Positions 27,204 through 36,658 of a stretch of 58,131 nt of DNA are shown in pieces. Both the position numbers and the translations under genes were made by a program. The notes below the pieces were generated by a model. It did not search any database. It was given only the letters and a program-made list of their open reading frames with translations, and had not been told where the DNA came from. How positions within the stretch are numbered: position 1 is the first letter of the stretch; the number at the start of each line of letters is the position of its first letter. The stretch lies in NCBI GenBank assembly GCA_018336075.1, contig JAGXRB010000375.1, positions 1 through 58,131 on the forward strand, in the 5' to 3' direction. This stretch comes from Bacteroidota bacterium (lineage in GTDB: Bacteria; Bacteroidota; Bacteroidia; Bacteroidales; F082).

Positions 27204-29231
27204 TTAAACACTTTCTTTATCCACCAAAACTAATATCGACCTTTTCGGCACAGTTGTTTTTCCTCTTTGCAGGCTGTTAAAGCCTTTCACTGTTGAGCCC
27301 TTTTCTTCGATGGAATATTTTGAAGCGACAATCACCCATTCACCTTCGGGCAATTCAACCTCGGTATCCAAAGAATCTGCGTTATAAAATACAATGATTT
27401 CTTTCCACGTGTCGCCATTGGCATTGCCGGAAATCTGAAAACCAACCAAAAGAGATTTATCTGTTTCAAAGAATTGCAGATGATTCTGAATCATTTGTGT
27501 TGAGGGCATCCGAAATGCCGGATGATTTTTACGCAACTGAATCAGCTTTCTGTAATAATCAAATACATCGTAATACAAATGCTTGTTGTGCCAAACAAGC
27601 TGATTGATTGAGTCAGGCAGGTTGTAACTGTTGTGCTCATTGAATTTTGTCCTGACAAGTTCTTCTCCGGCATGCAAAAGCGGCACACCCTGAGATGTAA
27701 GCACGATGGCATTGGCAAATTTCTGAAGGTCAAGTTTATCTGTTTTACTGCAACCAATGCAGGTGTTTACAATCTTATCCCACAGACACGGGTTGTCGTG
27801 ACAAGTAACGTAAGTGATTGTTTGCAAAGGATTAGCGGCATAAGGTGCTGTGGAATAATTCACTTTTTTGTAATCAATCTGCAGATGCATTGTTGAAGCC
27901 ACAACACCGAATTTAATACTCTCTTCAAGGTCTTTTTTTCCTGCCATGAAACCGGAACCTTTGTTGTCCCACCATGGTCCTCTGATACCATCTCTGATAT
28001 CATCGCTGAAAACGGCTACACCATTCAGGCGGCTTGCATGCGATTTCAGCGCCCTGTCTTTCTCCGGCAAAGGACTATCAGCGGCAGTCCAGCCTTCACC
28101 ATAGAGAAAGATTGTTGAATCAATGGCGTGCAGTTCTTTCCTTATAAGGTTCATTGTTTCAATGTCGTGAAGTCCCATCAGGTCGAACCTGAAACCATCA
28201 ATCCGATATTCCTGAACCCAGTATTTCAGCGACTCCAGCATAAATTTGCGCATCATAGGCTTTTCCGAAGCTGTTTCGTTGCCACAGGCAGAGCCATCGC
28301 TGAAAGTTCCATCCGGTCTCATTCTGAAATAATAGCCCGGAACGAGATTCTCAAATGATGACTTTCCTGCATCAAACATGTGATTGTAAACCACATCCAT
28401 GATTACTCTTATGCCATTTTTGTGTAGTGCCTGAACCATCTGTTTGAACTCAGAAATACGGACGTTTCCGTCGTAAGGGTCGGTTGAATACGAACCCTCG
28501 GGCACATTGAAATTCTTTGGATCATAACCCCAGTTAAACTGGTTTTTTTCGAGACGGCTTTCATCAATTGTTGCAAAATCAAAAACCGGGAGCAGGTGTA
28601 TATGGGTTATTCCCAGCTCCACAAGGTGATCTATACCAGTCTTTTGGCCTTCCGGACTGCGTGTTCCTTCTTCTGTAAAAGCCAGAAACTTCCCTTTATG
28701 CTGAATCCCTGCGCTCGGATGGACTGAAAAATCTCTCACATGAATTTCCCAAAGAACAATATCTGCAAAGCTTTTGAGTGGTGGCCTGTCAGCATTTTCC
28801 CAATCTGGGGGATTTGTTTCAGATAAATCAACGATCATACCTCTGTCGCCGTTCACTCCAACAGCTTTGGCATAAGGATCCGGCACTTCCAGCATTAGTT
28901 TATTGCCGATTTTTGCCTGATAGGTGTAATATTTATTTTTCCAATCGCCATTGAGTTCGAAGAGCCATGTGCCTTTGATATCCTTTTCCATTTGATACAC
29001 ATCAAGCACCTCACCTCCATGTCCTTCATTAAAAATTCTGAGTGTTACGCTTTCCGCAGCTGGCGACCAGACACGAAAACTGGTTTTTTGCGCAGTGTAA
29101 TGAACCCCTAGATCTTCTCCGTCATAAACCGGGTAAATGATTGGATTTTCTTTTTTAGCGGTCGGATGATCACCGGCAATGTTCAGGCTAAGCATAGCGG
29201 TCAGAATGATTAAAAAATAGTTTCCTGTCAT
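27204..29231 (-). CDS. pulA: Type I pullulanase (GH13), exported
   Basis: This 675-residue alpha-1,6-glucan debranching enzyme has a hydrophobic export signal (about 1-20). The CBM48/E-set domain (about 40-140) contains SFRVWSPAAESVTL. The GH13 barrel shows the type I pullulanase signature FNWGYDP (232-238), region I DVVYNH (279-284), region II GFRFDLMG with nucleophile Asp350, region III YGEGW with general acid Glu379, and region IV TCHDN. It cuts branch points in starch- or glycogen-like glucans. With the GH97 enzyme it forms a minus-strand glucan/galactan pair. No SusC/SusD genes are nearby, so this is not a complete polysaccharide utilization locus. Confidence 0.92.
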   Translation of the reverse strand: MTGNYFLIILTAMLSLNIAGDHPTAKKENPIIYPVYDGEDLGVHYTAQKTSFRVWSPAAESVTLRIFNEGHGGEVLDVYQMEKDIKGTWLFELNGDWKNKYYTYQAKIGNKLMLEVPDPYAKAVGVNGDRGMIVDLSETNPPDWENADRPPLKSFADIVLWEIHVRDFSVHPSAGIQHKGKFLAFTEEGTRSPEGQKTGIDHLVELGITHIHLLPVFDFATIDESRLEKNQFNWGYDPKNFNVPEGSYSTDPYDGNVRISEFKQMVQALHKNGIRVIMDVVYNHMFDAGKSSFENLVPGYYFRMRPDGTFSDGSACGNETASEKPMMRKFMLESLKYWVQEYRIDGFRFDLMGLHDIETMNLIRKELHAIDSTIFLYGEGWTAADSPLPEKDRALKSHASRLNGVAVFSDDIRDGIRGPWWDNKGSGFMAGKKDLEESIKFGVVASTMHLQIDYKKVNYSTAPYAANPLQTITYVTCHDNPCLWDKIVNTCIGCSKTDKLDLQKFANAIVLTSQGVPLLHAGEELVRTKFNEHNSYNLPDSINQLVWHNKHLYYDVFDYYRKLIQLRKNHPAFRMPSTQMIQNHLQFFETDKSLLVGFQISGNANGDTWKEIIVFYNADSLDTEVELPEGEWVIVASKYSIEEKGSTVKGFNSLQRGKTTVPKRSILVLVDKESV

Positions 29232-29473
29232 TTTGAATTAGTTTTAGCATTGTGTAAAAAATGGAATGTAAAGATAAAAGGATAATTCAGAGCGCTATAA
29301 AATTTTCTAACGAAAACTTTCAGCTGTCTTCATTTATTAAACAAAAGACATAAATGAACTAAATTTTTATTCTTTTCATGCAGGTCGAAGCACCAAATCA
29401 TGTCTTCAAAAGCAAGGTTCAAAACCATAAAAATTTCACAAAACCGATTGCTTTCCAGCAAAATTCAGATGAA

Positions 29474-29502
29474 TTGATTCACAGGAAATAGCCGTACTTT
29501 TG
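29474..29502 (+). promoter_or_regulatory. Promoter candidate for the DEAD-box helicase gene (leaderless)
   Basis: TTG (29474-29476), 18 bp, then TACTTTTG (29495-29502) fits the -33/-7 pattern. The ATG at 29507 lies where transcription should begin, so the message would have almost no 5' leader. Confidence 0.45.
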
Positions 29503-29506
29503 CAGC

Positions 29507-30817
29507 ATGACAAGTAGCATCAAAAACCAAAAAGGCATTCTGGAAAAGCTAAGCATTGAAAAACTCAATGATATGCAGCTGGAAGCCCGTTCAGCCATTC
29601 ATTCGAACGCCGATGTTGTATTGCTTTCTCCAACCGGAACAGGCAAAACACTCGCATATTTATTACCGATAGTCTCTGAACTTGACCGGGAATGCACCGA
29701 AGTTCAGGTGCTCATTGTTGTACCCTCGCGGGAACTTGCCATTCAGATTGAGCAGGTTACGCGCGAAATGGGCACAGGTTTCAAAGCAAATGCCGTGTAT
29801 GGCGGAAGGGCTTCTTCAAAGGACAAGGCTGAACTCAAACACCGGCCTGCAATTCTCATAGGCACGCCAGGCAGAATTGCAGATCATTTGCGCAATGACA
29901 CCTTTCCAACACATAAAATCAGCAGGCTCGTTCTGGACGAGTTCGATAAATCGCTCGAAGTTGGGTTCGAAGTCGAAATGAAAGAAATCGTTGAAGCATT
30001 GCCTTCAGTGAAAAAACGTTTGCTCACATCAGCTACTTTTGAGGTTCAGGTTCCCGCTTTTGTTGGACTGGAAAATCCTAAAATCGTGGATTACCTAAAA
30101 GGCGAACCAACACAGCTTACAGTTAAAACCATCGTCTCTCCGACAAAAAACAAACTGGAAACACTTGTAAAACTGATCAGTCATATAGGAAATCATCAGG
30201 GGATTATTTTCTGCAATTTCAAAGATACCATTCAGGAAGTAAGCGATTATCTTAGCGAAAACAATATCAGTCATGGCTGTTTTTTTGGAGGCATGGAACA
30301 AAAAGACAGAGAAAGAGCACTTATAAAATTCCGCAATGGCACGCATACCATCATCATTGCAACAGACCTTGCTTCGCGCGGACTCGATATACCTGAGATA
30401 AAATTCATTATCCATTATCAGCTTCCCAACAGAAGTCATGAGTTTATCCACAGAAACGGCCGCACAGCGCGCATGTTCAGTGACGGCACTGCCTATGTGA
30501 TCAAATATGAAAAGGAGAACCTCCCCTATTTCATAGAAAATTCAACCATCGAAAAGCTTAAAAATGCACCGGTACCACCAGCTTCCAAGTGGACAACACT
30601 TTTCATTTCCGGCGGCAGACAAGATAAAATTTCGAAAAGCGATATTGCAGGTCTTTTCTTCAAGCAAGGCCTGCTTGGCAAAGAAGAACTGGGAACGATC
30701 GAAATTAAACTTGACTGTGCTTTTGTTTCGGTCGATGTTTCAAAGGCAGGAAATCTGATTCAAACACTTGACAACACAAAATTGAAAAATAAAAAAGTCA
30801 GAATAACTGAAATTTAG
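29507..30817 (+). CDS. DEAD-box ATP-dependent RNA helicase with DbpA-like C-terminal domain
   Basis: This 436-residue cytoplasmic helicase has motif I SPTGTGKT (41-48), Ia VPSRELA, Ib TPGR, motif II as DEFD (144-147) in place of DEAD, motif III SAT (175-177), motif V ATDLASRGLDIP and motif VI RNGRTAR. The last ~75 residues (from KWTTLFISGGRQDKI) match the RNA-binding module of DbpA-type helicases, which act in assembly of the large ribosomal subunit. The DEFD variant keeps the Mg-binding Asp-Glu. Ribosome assembly is inferred from the C-terminal domain. The start is set by the ATG just after the promoter-like element. Confidence 0.88.
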   Translation: MTSSIKNQKGILEKLSIEKLNDMQLEARSAIHSNADVVLLSPTGTGKTLAYLLPIVSELDRECTEVQVLIVVPSRELAIQIEQVTREMGTGFKANAVYGGRASSKDKAELKHRPAILIGTPGRIADHLRNDTFPTHKISRLVLDEFDKSLEVGFEVEMKEIVEALPSVKKRLLTSATFEVQVPAFVGLENPKIVDYLKGEPTQLTVKTIVSPTKNKLETLVKLISHIGNHQGIIFCNFKDTIQEVSDYLSENNISHGCFFGGMEQKDRERALIKFRNGTHTIIIATDLASRGLDIPEIKFIIHYQLPNRSHEFIHRNGRTARMFSDGTAYVIKYEKENLPYFIENSTIEKLKNAPVPPASKWTTLFISGGRQDKISKSDIAGLFFKQGLLGKEELGTIEIKLDCAFVSVDVSKAGNLIQTLDNTKLKNKKVRITEI

Positions 30818-30877
30818 AAGGGAACTTTAAACAAAAACTAACTAAAAAAATACTTTTGCAACTAAAAAACTGATACT

Positions 30878-31483
30878 ATGAAAAGTCCGTTGGTAACGCC
30901 TGTTACCGAAACTGAAGATAAAGATTTTCAAAACTTCATTCTCTTTTTTAATGAGACCTTGGGTTTTTGCCCGAACAGCGTTAAAACGATGTACCACCGT
31001 CCCCAGATAGCCTATGCCTTTATCGCTTTGAACAAGGCAGTTATGGAAAATAAGGGACGCGTAACAAGCGCGCTGAAAAGATTGATCGGCTATGTAAGCA
31101 GTAATGTTGCAGGTTGCCGGTATTGTCAGGCACATACAATCAGAGCTGCCGAAAGGTACGGTGCCGATGCAGAAAAAATGGAAAATATCTGGGAGTTTAA
31201 AACCCATAAGGCCTTCAGTGAAGCCGAAAGGGCAGCGCTGGAATTTGCTTTTGCAAGTTCGACAATCCCAAATACTGTGGATGATGCTATCGCCGAAAAT
31301 CTGAGACTGCATTGGAATGAGGGTGAAATTGTTGAAATACTTGGTGTGATTGCACTTTTTGGTTTTTTGAACAGGTGGAACGATTCAATGGGTACCGAAA
31401 TTGAAGCAGGCGCCATCGAATCAGGCGAAAAACATTTAGGCCTTCACGGATGGACAACAGGTAAACACAAATATGACCAATAA
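30878..31483 (+). CDS. Carboxymuconolactone decarboxylase/AhpD-like protein
   Basis: This 201-residue all-helical protein has the redox pair Cys80-x2-Cys83 followed by His86 in AGCRYCQAHTIRAAERYG, the signature of AhpD-like peroxidase-related proteins. Members reduce peroxiredoxins or act as alkyl-hydroperoxide reductases; a true decarboxylase role is unlikely with this motif. TACTTTTG at 30851-30858 resembles a -7 box 20 bp before the start. The gene is followed 42 bp later by the serine hydrolase. Confidence 0.85.
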   Translation: MKSPLVTPVTETEDKDFQNFILFFNETLGFCPNSVKTMYHRPQIAYAFIALNKAVMENKGRVTSALKRLIGYVSSNVAGCRYCQAHTIRAAERYGADAEKMENIWEFKTHKAFSEAERAALEFAFASSTIPNTVDDAIAENLRLHWNEGEIVEILGVIALFGFLNRWNDSMGTEIEAGAIESGEKHLGLHGWTTGKHKYDQ

Positions 31484-31524
31484 CTAATCTTTTATAAAAA
31501 CATCTTCAATAAGGCTATTGGGGT

Positions 31525-32571
31525 ATGGAAGAAAAAGCAGCAAAACTTCAGGAAATTTTAGATAAAGCAGTTGACAACAAAAAAGTCTTTGGCACCTCAT
31601 TCTGTGTTAAATACAAAAACGAACACTGGTTGGGTGCAAGCGGAAACCTAAATCCCGACAGCCAGTTTTTTATCGCAAGCACCTCCAAATTGTATGTCAC
31701 TGCCATTATTCTGCACCTCAAATCAAAAGGCTTCCTAGACCTTGAAAATAAAATTTCAGATTTCCTTGAAGATGACATTCTGGATGGACTGATTGTCATA
31801 AACGGAACAGACTATTCCAAAGAATTAATAATCAGACATCTTCTTTCTCATACCTCAGGTCTGCCGGATTACTTTCAACAAAAAGATCATTTGGGTAATA
31901 GCCTCGAAAAAGATATTCTGAATGGAAATGATCAGTATTTCTCTTTTAAGAAAATCATTGAACACACCAAAAAACTGAAGCCTTTGTTTATCCCGGGCAC
32001 CAAAGGCAAAGCCTATTATTCCGATTCCAACTTTCAATTGCTAGGCAGAATTATTGAGGTAATAACCAAAAAATCCATTTCAGAAAATTTCAAAGAATTG
32101 CTTTTCGACCCATTGGGCATGTCGAAAACTTATTTATACAGTGACATCACAGACAACAGGCCTGCCAACCTTTATTTTAAAGACAAGCAACTATTTGTCC
32201 CCAGAATAATGACTTCATTTACATCCGATGGTGGCCTTGTTTCAACAGCAGCCGAAATGATGATGTTTCTGGAGGCATTCTTTAATGGTAAATATTTTCC
32301 AAAGTCCTATTTTGAAGACCTTAAAACCTGGAACAGAATCTTCTTCCCAATGCAGTCGGGCACAGGCATACACAAATTTACACTCCTTTGGATATTCAAT
32401 CCACTGGGAAGCATACCGGAGCTTATCGGGCATGCGGGGCTCTCCGGCGCATTGGCTTTTCATAGCCCTGAAAAGGATTTGTATGTCACAGGAACTGTAA
32501 ATCAAATTGCTTTTCCAGACACTTCTTTCAGGTTAATGATAAAACTTATTCAAAAGACTTTGCGTTCTTAA
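31525..32571 (+). CDS. Beta-lactamase-fold serine hydrolase
   Basis: This 348-residue protein has no signal peptide. The nucleophile motif STSK (Ser52-x2-Lys55) lies in FIASTSKLYVTA, a class C-type tyrosine motif is YYSDSN, and the KTG-box counterpart is GHAGLSG. It belongs to the class C beta-lactamase/esterase/DD-peptidase superfamily (Pfam Beta-lactamase). Lacking an export signal, it is more likely an esterase or peptidase than a resistance enzyme. The last 48 bp of the gene are repeated exactly at 36401-36448, on the far side of the histidine kinase gene. Confidence 0.85.
   Translation: MEEKAAKLQEILDKAVDNKKVFGTSFCVKYKNEHWLGASGNLNPDSQFFIASTSKLYVTAIILHLKSKGFLDLENKISDFLEDDILDGLIVINGTDYSKELIIRHLLSHTSGLPDYFQQKDHLGNSLEKDILNGNDQYFSFKKIIEHTKKLKPLFIPGTKGKAYYSDSNFQLLGRIIEVITKKSISENFKELLFDPLGMSKTYLYSDITDNRPANLYFKDKQLFVPRIMTSFTSDGGLVSTAAEMMMFLEAFFNGKYFPKSYFEDLKTWNRIFFPMQSGTGIHKFTLLWIFNPLGSIPELIGHAGLSGALAFHSPEKDLYVTGTVNQIAFPDTSFRLMIKLIQKTLRS
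32524..32571 (+). repeat. 48-bp direct repeat, left copy
   Basis: This copy starts TCTTTCAGGTTAATGATAAA, ends GCGTTCTTAA, and includes the stop codon of the hydrolase gene. It is identical to 36401-36448. After three different bases a further nine, GCTTCAAAT (32575-32583), also match 36452-36460. The copies bracket the hybrid kinase gene. Confidence 0.95.
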
Positions 32572-32933
32572 CAGGCTTCAAATGGGTATAAATATATGGA
32601 CAAGATTTCCAAATCATATAACTCTGGAATTTTGTTATTTGTAAATCGCTCACAAGCAAATTTTAACTCTTTTTCGTGTTTTTCACTATAAGAGCAAATT
32701 TTGACTAATTTAGTGGTCAGTACCGTAGGAATCAAATCAAAAGATGTTGGGTTGAACTTTCATCTTAAAAATTGATAAACAAGGTTTTAATATATTTATG
32801 ACATCACAACATACGATCAGTTCTTTGTTTATAAGGTGTCATCCTTTTAAATTTTGATCCTTGATACAGATTTTTAATCAGCATAAATCCGCATTTGGAA
32901 ATCAGCGGAATATGCGTGCAAAAAAATATTAGC
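32572..32933. other. 362-bp gap before the hybrid kinase, possible IS-end remnants
   Basis: There is no gene here. AGTGGTCAGTACCGTAGGAA (32712-32731) and ATCAGCGGAATATGCGTGCA (32901-32920) resemble the GGTCA...CGGAAT strings that I recall from the ends of Bacteroidota IS21-type elements. This rests on memory and not on a search. If right, they would be traces of transposition beside the kinase gene. Confidence 0.3.
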
Positions 32934-35900
32934 ATGAAAAATTTTAAAAAACATAATATTAATCCGGAAGAAGCTGCCATCATGCGCCAAAAGGCTGAGG
33001 AGCAATTGAAATTGCGTGCAGACGTTGCGCGCAACGTCTCCACACCTGCGACTGAACCCGACATGCTGAAACTGATTCATGAGCTACAGGTTCACCAGAT
33101 AGAACTGGAATTGCAAAACAAAGAGCTTGTAATAGCAAGGGAAAAGGCAGAACGGGCAGAAGATAAATTTACCAGCCTGTTTGATTTTGCACCTACGGCC
33201 TATTTTAATCTTACACCCGAAGGCAATATATCAGACCTTAATCTGGCAGGTGCCAAAATGCTGGGTAAAGAGCGCAGTAAACTGGTTAACAGCAGACTTG
33301 CTATATTTATCAGCAGCAACACAAGAGCTGTTTTCGATGATTTCTTTTTACAAGTACTTATGGGCAAAAGCCCTGCAAGCTGCGAAGTTGCCTTCGCGAC
33401 CGGTAGTGACAGCACTACTTATGCCCTTTTAAGCGGCACTGTTGCCGACGATGATAAACATTGTTTGATAACAGCAGCGGATATCACCGAACGCAAGCAA
33501 GCAGAAGAGCATATCAGATTCCTGGCCCACATCACTGCTAATTCTCCGGTGATCACTGCTTATCACGACAAAGATTTAAACATGGTATGGGCGAATAAAG
33601 CTTACGAAAAAGCCACAGGATTAAGCCTTGAAGAAATTAAGGGGAGAAAGTGCTATCAGGTTTGGAATCTATCAAAACCCTGCCAAAGTTGTCCAGTATT
33701 AACAGCAATAGAAACCGGTGTAGATGCTTCACATGAATTAACCCCTGAAAACCAGGAACATTGGCCTGAAGCCCAGGGATACTGGTTGTCGCAGGCAACG
33801 CCCGTGCGGGATGCTGAGGGGATCATTATAGGCGCAATCGAATTCGCGCTTAATATCACCGAGAATAAGAAAGTTGAAAAAGAACTCCGGAAGAGTGATG
33901 AGCGGTTCCGTATTGCCCAGGATATGTCACCCGATGGATTTACGATTCTTCAACCTGTACGCGATGCTCAGAATCGCGTGATTGATTTTACCTGGATATA
34001 CGAAAATGAGGCAATTGCAAGGTTGAACGGGACTGACCCTCAAAAGGTGGTGGGGCAAAGACTACTGGATTTGTTTCCCGGACACCGTGACACGCAATTT
34101 TTTAAGGCATATCAACAGGTAGCAGAATCCGGTATGTCCATAACATTAGAAGAAGGTTACGCCGGCGAATCAATGCAAAAACAAAAGTGGTTTCGCATCG
34201 TTGCCGTACCGATGGCTGAAAACATTGCAGTTCTGGTTCAGGATATCACCGCGCGAAAAGTAACTGAAAATGAGCTTCGTAAATTATCACGTATTGTTGA
34301 ACAGAGCCCCTCTTCAGTTATTGTTACGGGTTTAGATGGAACTATAGAATACGTAAATCCTAAAACATTGGCAATTACCGGTTATACAAAAGAAGAACTA
34401 ATCGGCAAAAACCCCCGGATATTTAATTCAGGCGAAAAACCAAAAGAAGAATACAAGCAACTTTGGTCTGAAATTTTATCGGGCAGGGAATGGACCGGGG
34501 AATTTCACAATAAAAAGAAAAACGGCAAACTGTACTGGGAATCTGCATCTATTTCGCCCATATTCAATGAAAAGCAGGAGGTCATCAATTTTGTGGCCGT
34601 AAAAGAGGATATCACAGAACGGAAAAGGTTGGAGCTCGCACACAAATTAGTGCTTGAAATTTCACATTTATCAACAAAGCATATTACTCTTTTTGACTTT
34701 CTTCAAGAAGTGCATCAAAAAATCAAGCAAATTATCCTTGCCGATAATTTTTATGTTGCCCTGTACAATGAAACAGACCATACATTTTCCTTCCCTTATC
34801 ATGTGGATGAGTATGATAATTTGGAACTGAACAAGGCTTATGATTTTAGGAACAGCTATACAGACCATGTGCTTAAAACAAATCAATCACTTATTGTTAC
34901 CCCTGAAAACCAACATGCAGTTGAGAAAGATGGCAGCACAAAAGAGTATGGCGATCAATTATCGGTTTGGCTGGGGGTGCCTTTTAAAACCACTGAAGGC
35001 AGCAAACCAAACGGGGTAATAGCCATTCAGGATTATCAAAATTTGGAATCATACACAGAAACTGACAAATCGATCATGGAGATTATAGCCCATTCCATTG
35101 GCAGTTTTATCGAACGGATTAAATACATTGAAGATTTGGTTCAGGCAAGGAAAAAAGCCGAAGAAAGCGACAAGCTGAAAACGGCTTTTATCAACAATAT
35201 TTCGCATGAAATAAGAACCCCGCTAAATGGCATTTTGGGATTCGGACAATTCCTGATTGAACCGGATCTTTCTGAAGAAGAGCGCAGAGGATTTTTTGAA
35301 CATGTAGAAAAATCAGGTAACCGCTTGATGAACACGGTTACTGATTATATGGATATGGCCATGCTGGTTTCTAATACCTTGGAGGTAAACAAAAAAGATT
35401 TTCCATTGGAAACTGCTTTTAGGAAGATAACAGAGAAAACTAAAAAGTTGTGTGCAGATAAAAACATAGAATTCAAACTTGAAATACCAAAAGAAGCCGC
35501 AGGCTTAACCGTTAATTCCGACCCTGAATTTATTCAGAAAATACTTGATAAACTGCTTGACAACGCCATTAAGTTCACAAAAGAAGGGAGCATCATATGT
35601 GGTTGTCAAATCAAAACAGAACATTTGTCGTTCTTTGTAAAGGACACCGGCAGTGGAATAGAGGAAGGTAAGCAGGATTTGATTTTTGAAGTATTCAAGC
35701 AGGCAGATACTGCCATAACACGCGGCTACGAAGGTAGCGGCCTGGGCTTAACTATCGCAAAGGGATTGGTTACATTGCTTGGTGGTGAGATTGCTGTGGC
35801 TTCAGAAAAAGGAAAAGGATCAGTATTTTCATTCACAATCCCCCTGAAAAATTCCGGCAAGTCCATTTCATCAGGTGCAGCAGACACAACTAAACCAAAA

Positions 35901-36269
35901 AACACTAAAAAGCCGCTCATTCTAATTGCTGAAGATGATGAGTCAAATTATGACTATCTGGCAATCGTAATTGGAAAATCAGGTTATAACCATATTCACG
36001 CTGCCAATGGGAAGGAGGCTGTAGATTTCTGCAGGCAAAACCCTGATATATCAATCGTTTTAATGGATATCAAAATGCCGCTGATGAATGGTGATGAAGC
36101 CACAAAACAGATTCGCGTATTCAGGCCTGAATTGCCCATTATCGCAACTACTGCTCATGCCCAGACAGGAGACGAATATAAACTACTTGCTGCGGGATGC
36201 AACGAGTATATAGCGAAGCCTTTCAAAAAAGAAAGACTATTGTCCTTAATAAGGCAGTATGTTGAATAG
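32934..36269 (+). CDS. Hybrid sensor histidine kinase with multiple PAS and GAF domains
   Basis: This protein has 1111 residues from the ATG at 32934; the in-frame TTG at 32895 would add 13. No transmembrane segment is visible, so it senses from the cytoplasm. In order: a coiled-coil start (about 15-65); PAS-like domains (about 70-180, 195-305, 320-425 and 435-560), each ending in a DITERK-type linker; a GAF domain (about 565-730); HisKA with phospho-acceptor His758 in ISHEIRTPLNG; HATPase_c with DNAIKFT, DTGSGIEEG and GSGLGLTI; and a receiver domain with Asp1045 in LMDIKMP and the Lys of IAKPF. No output regulator is adjacent. The block is bracketed by 48-bp direct repeats and may be a later insertion. 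Confidence 0.9.
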   Translation: MKNFKKHNINPEEAAIMRQKAEEQLKLRADVARNVSTPATEPDMLKLIHELQVHQIELELQNKELVIAREKAERAEDKFTSLFDFAPTAYFNLTPEGNISDLNLAGAKMLGKERSKLVNSRLAIFISSNTRAVFDDFFLQVLMGKSPASCEVAFATGSDSTTYALLSGTVADDDKHCLITAADITERKQAEEHIRFLAHITANSPVITAYHDKDLNMVWANKAYEKATGLSLEEIKGRKCYQVWNLSKPCQSCPVLTAIETGVDASHELTPENQEHWPEAQGYWLSQATPVRDAEGIIIGAIEFALNITENKKVEKELRKSDERFRIAQDMSPDGFTILQPVRDAQNRVIDFTWIYENEAIARLNGTDPQKVVGQRLLDLFPGHRDTQFFKAYQQVAESGMSITLEEGYAGESMQKQKWFRIVAVPMAENIAVLVQDITARKVTENELRKLSRIVEQSPSSVIVTGLDGTIEYVNPKTLAITGYTKEELIGKNPRIFNSGEKPKEEYKQLWSEILSGREWTGEFHNKKKNGKLYWESASISPIFNEKQEVINFVAVKEDITERKRLELAHKLVLEISHLSTKHITLFDFLQEVHQKIKQIILADNFYVALYNETDHTFSFPYHVDEYDNLELNKAYDFRNSYTDHVLKTNQSLIVTPENQHAVEKDGSTKEYGDQLSVWLGVPFKTTEGSKPNGVIAIQDYQNLESYTETDKSIMEIIAHSIGSFIERIKYIEDLVQARKKAEESDKLKTAFINNISHEIRTPLNGILGFGQFLIEPDLSEEERRGFFEHVEKSGNRLMNTVTDYMDMAMLVSNTLEVNKKDFPLETAFRKITEKTKKLCADKNIEFKLEIPKEAAGLTVNSDPEFIQKILDKLLDNAIKFTKEGSIICGCQIKTEHLSFFVKDTGSGIEEGKQDLIFEVFKQADTAITRGYEGSGLGLTIAKGLVTLLGGEIAVASEKGKGSVFSFTIPLKNSGKSISSGAADTTKPKNTKKPLILIAEDDESNYDYLAIVIGKSGYNHIHAANGKEAVDFCRQNPDISIVLMDIKMPLMNGDEATKQIRVFRPELPIIATTAHAQTGDEYKLLAAGCNEYIAKPFKKERLLSLIRQYVE

Positions 36270-36658
36270 ATTAAAAATAAACAATTCAGACAGCACTGTT
36301 ATAGGTTGTGAGAGTATAACAGCTCATAAATCACCTTTTTGCCATTCCGATGAAAATTGTACAAAGGTTTGAGAAAACAGGTCTCTTAAATCCTTGAACA
36401 TCTTTCAGGTTAATGATAAAACTTATTCAAAAGACTTTGCGTTCTTAAAGTGCTTCAAATTAGGTTTTTCCCGCAAACTCACTTTCGGCAATTAAACGCT
36501 TTACGCTTATATTCAGGCTAAAACTAATATTTGAAAATTCAGATTTTGCACTTTAAAATTCCTTAAAATTGCATTAAGAATTAAAACGCACTTTCCTGAC
36601 ATCAGGGTTCAGGATCTAAAATTTTGTTTCAGGGCGGTGCAACAAACCAAAAAACAAA
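36270..36658. other. 389-bp gap after the hybrid kinase
   Basis: It holds an inverted repeat CTGTTATA (36296-36303) / TATAACAG (36315-36322) with an 11-base loop and no T tract, then the right copy of the 48-bp direct repeat. The last ~200 bp are AT-rich leader DNA of the next gene with no clear gene or RNA. Confidence 0.6.
36401..36448 (+). repeat. 48-bp direct repeat, right copy
   Basis: It is identical to 32524-32571, the 3' end of the serine hydrolase gene including its stop codon. Here it stands alone, without the rest of the gene, which suggests duplication of the gene end when the kinase block was inserted. Confidence 0.95.

Noticed and set aside
28866-28882. TTTGGCATAAGGATCC, resembling the sigma-54-like element
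   Set aside because: It lies inside the pullulanase coding sequence and lacks the TTGA half at the required spacing.
30842-31312. Minus-strand open frame of 156 codons over the AhpD-like gene
   Set aside because: The plus-strand gene has an intact CxxC-His active site and family length, and the antisense frame has no domain.
36296-36322. CTGTTATA/TATAACAG hairpin as terminator of the kinase gene
   Set aside because: The stem is AT-rich with an 11-base loop and no T tract follows; kept only as a note in the gap entry.
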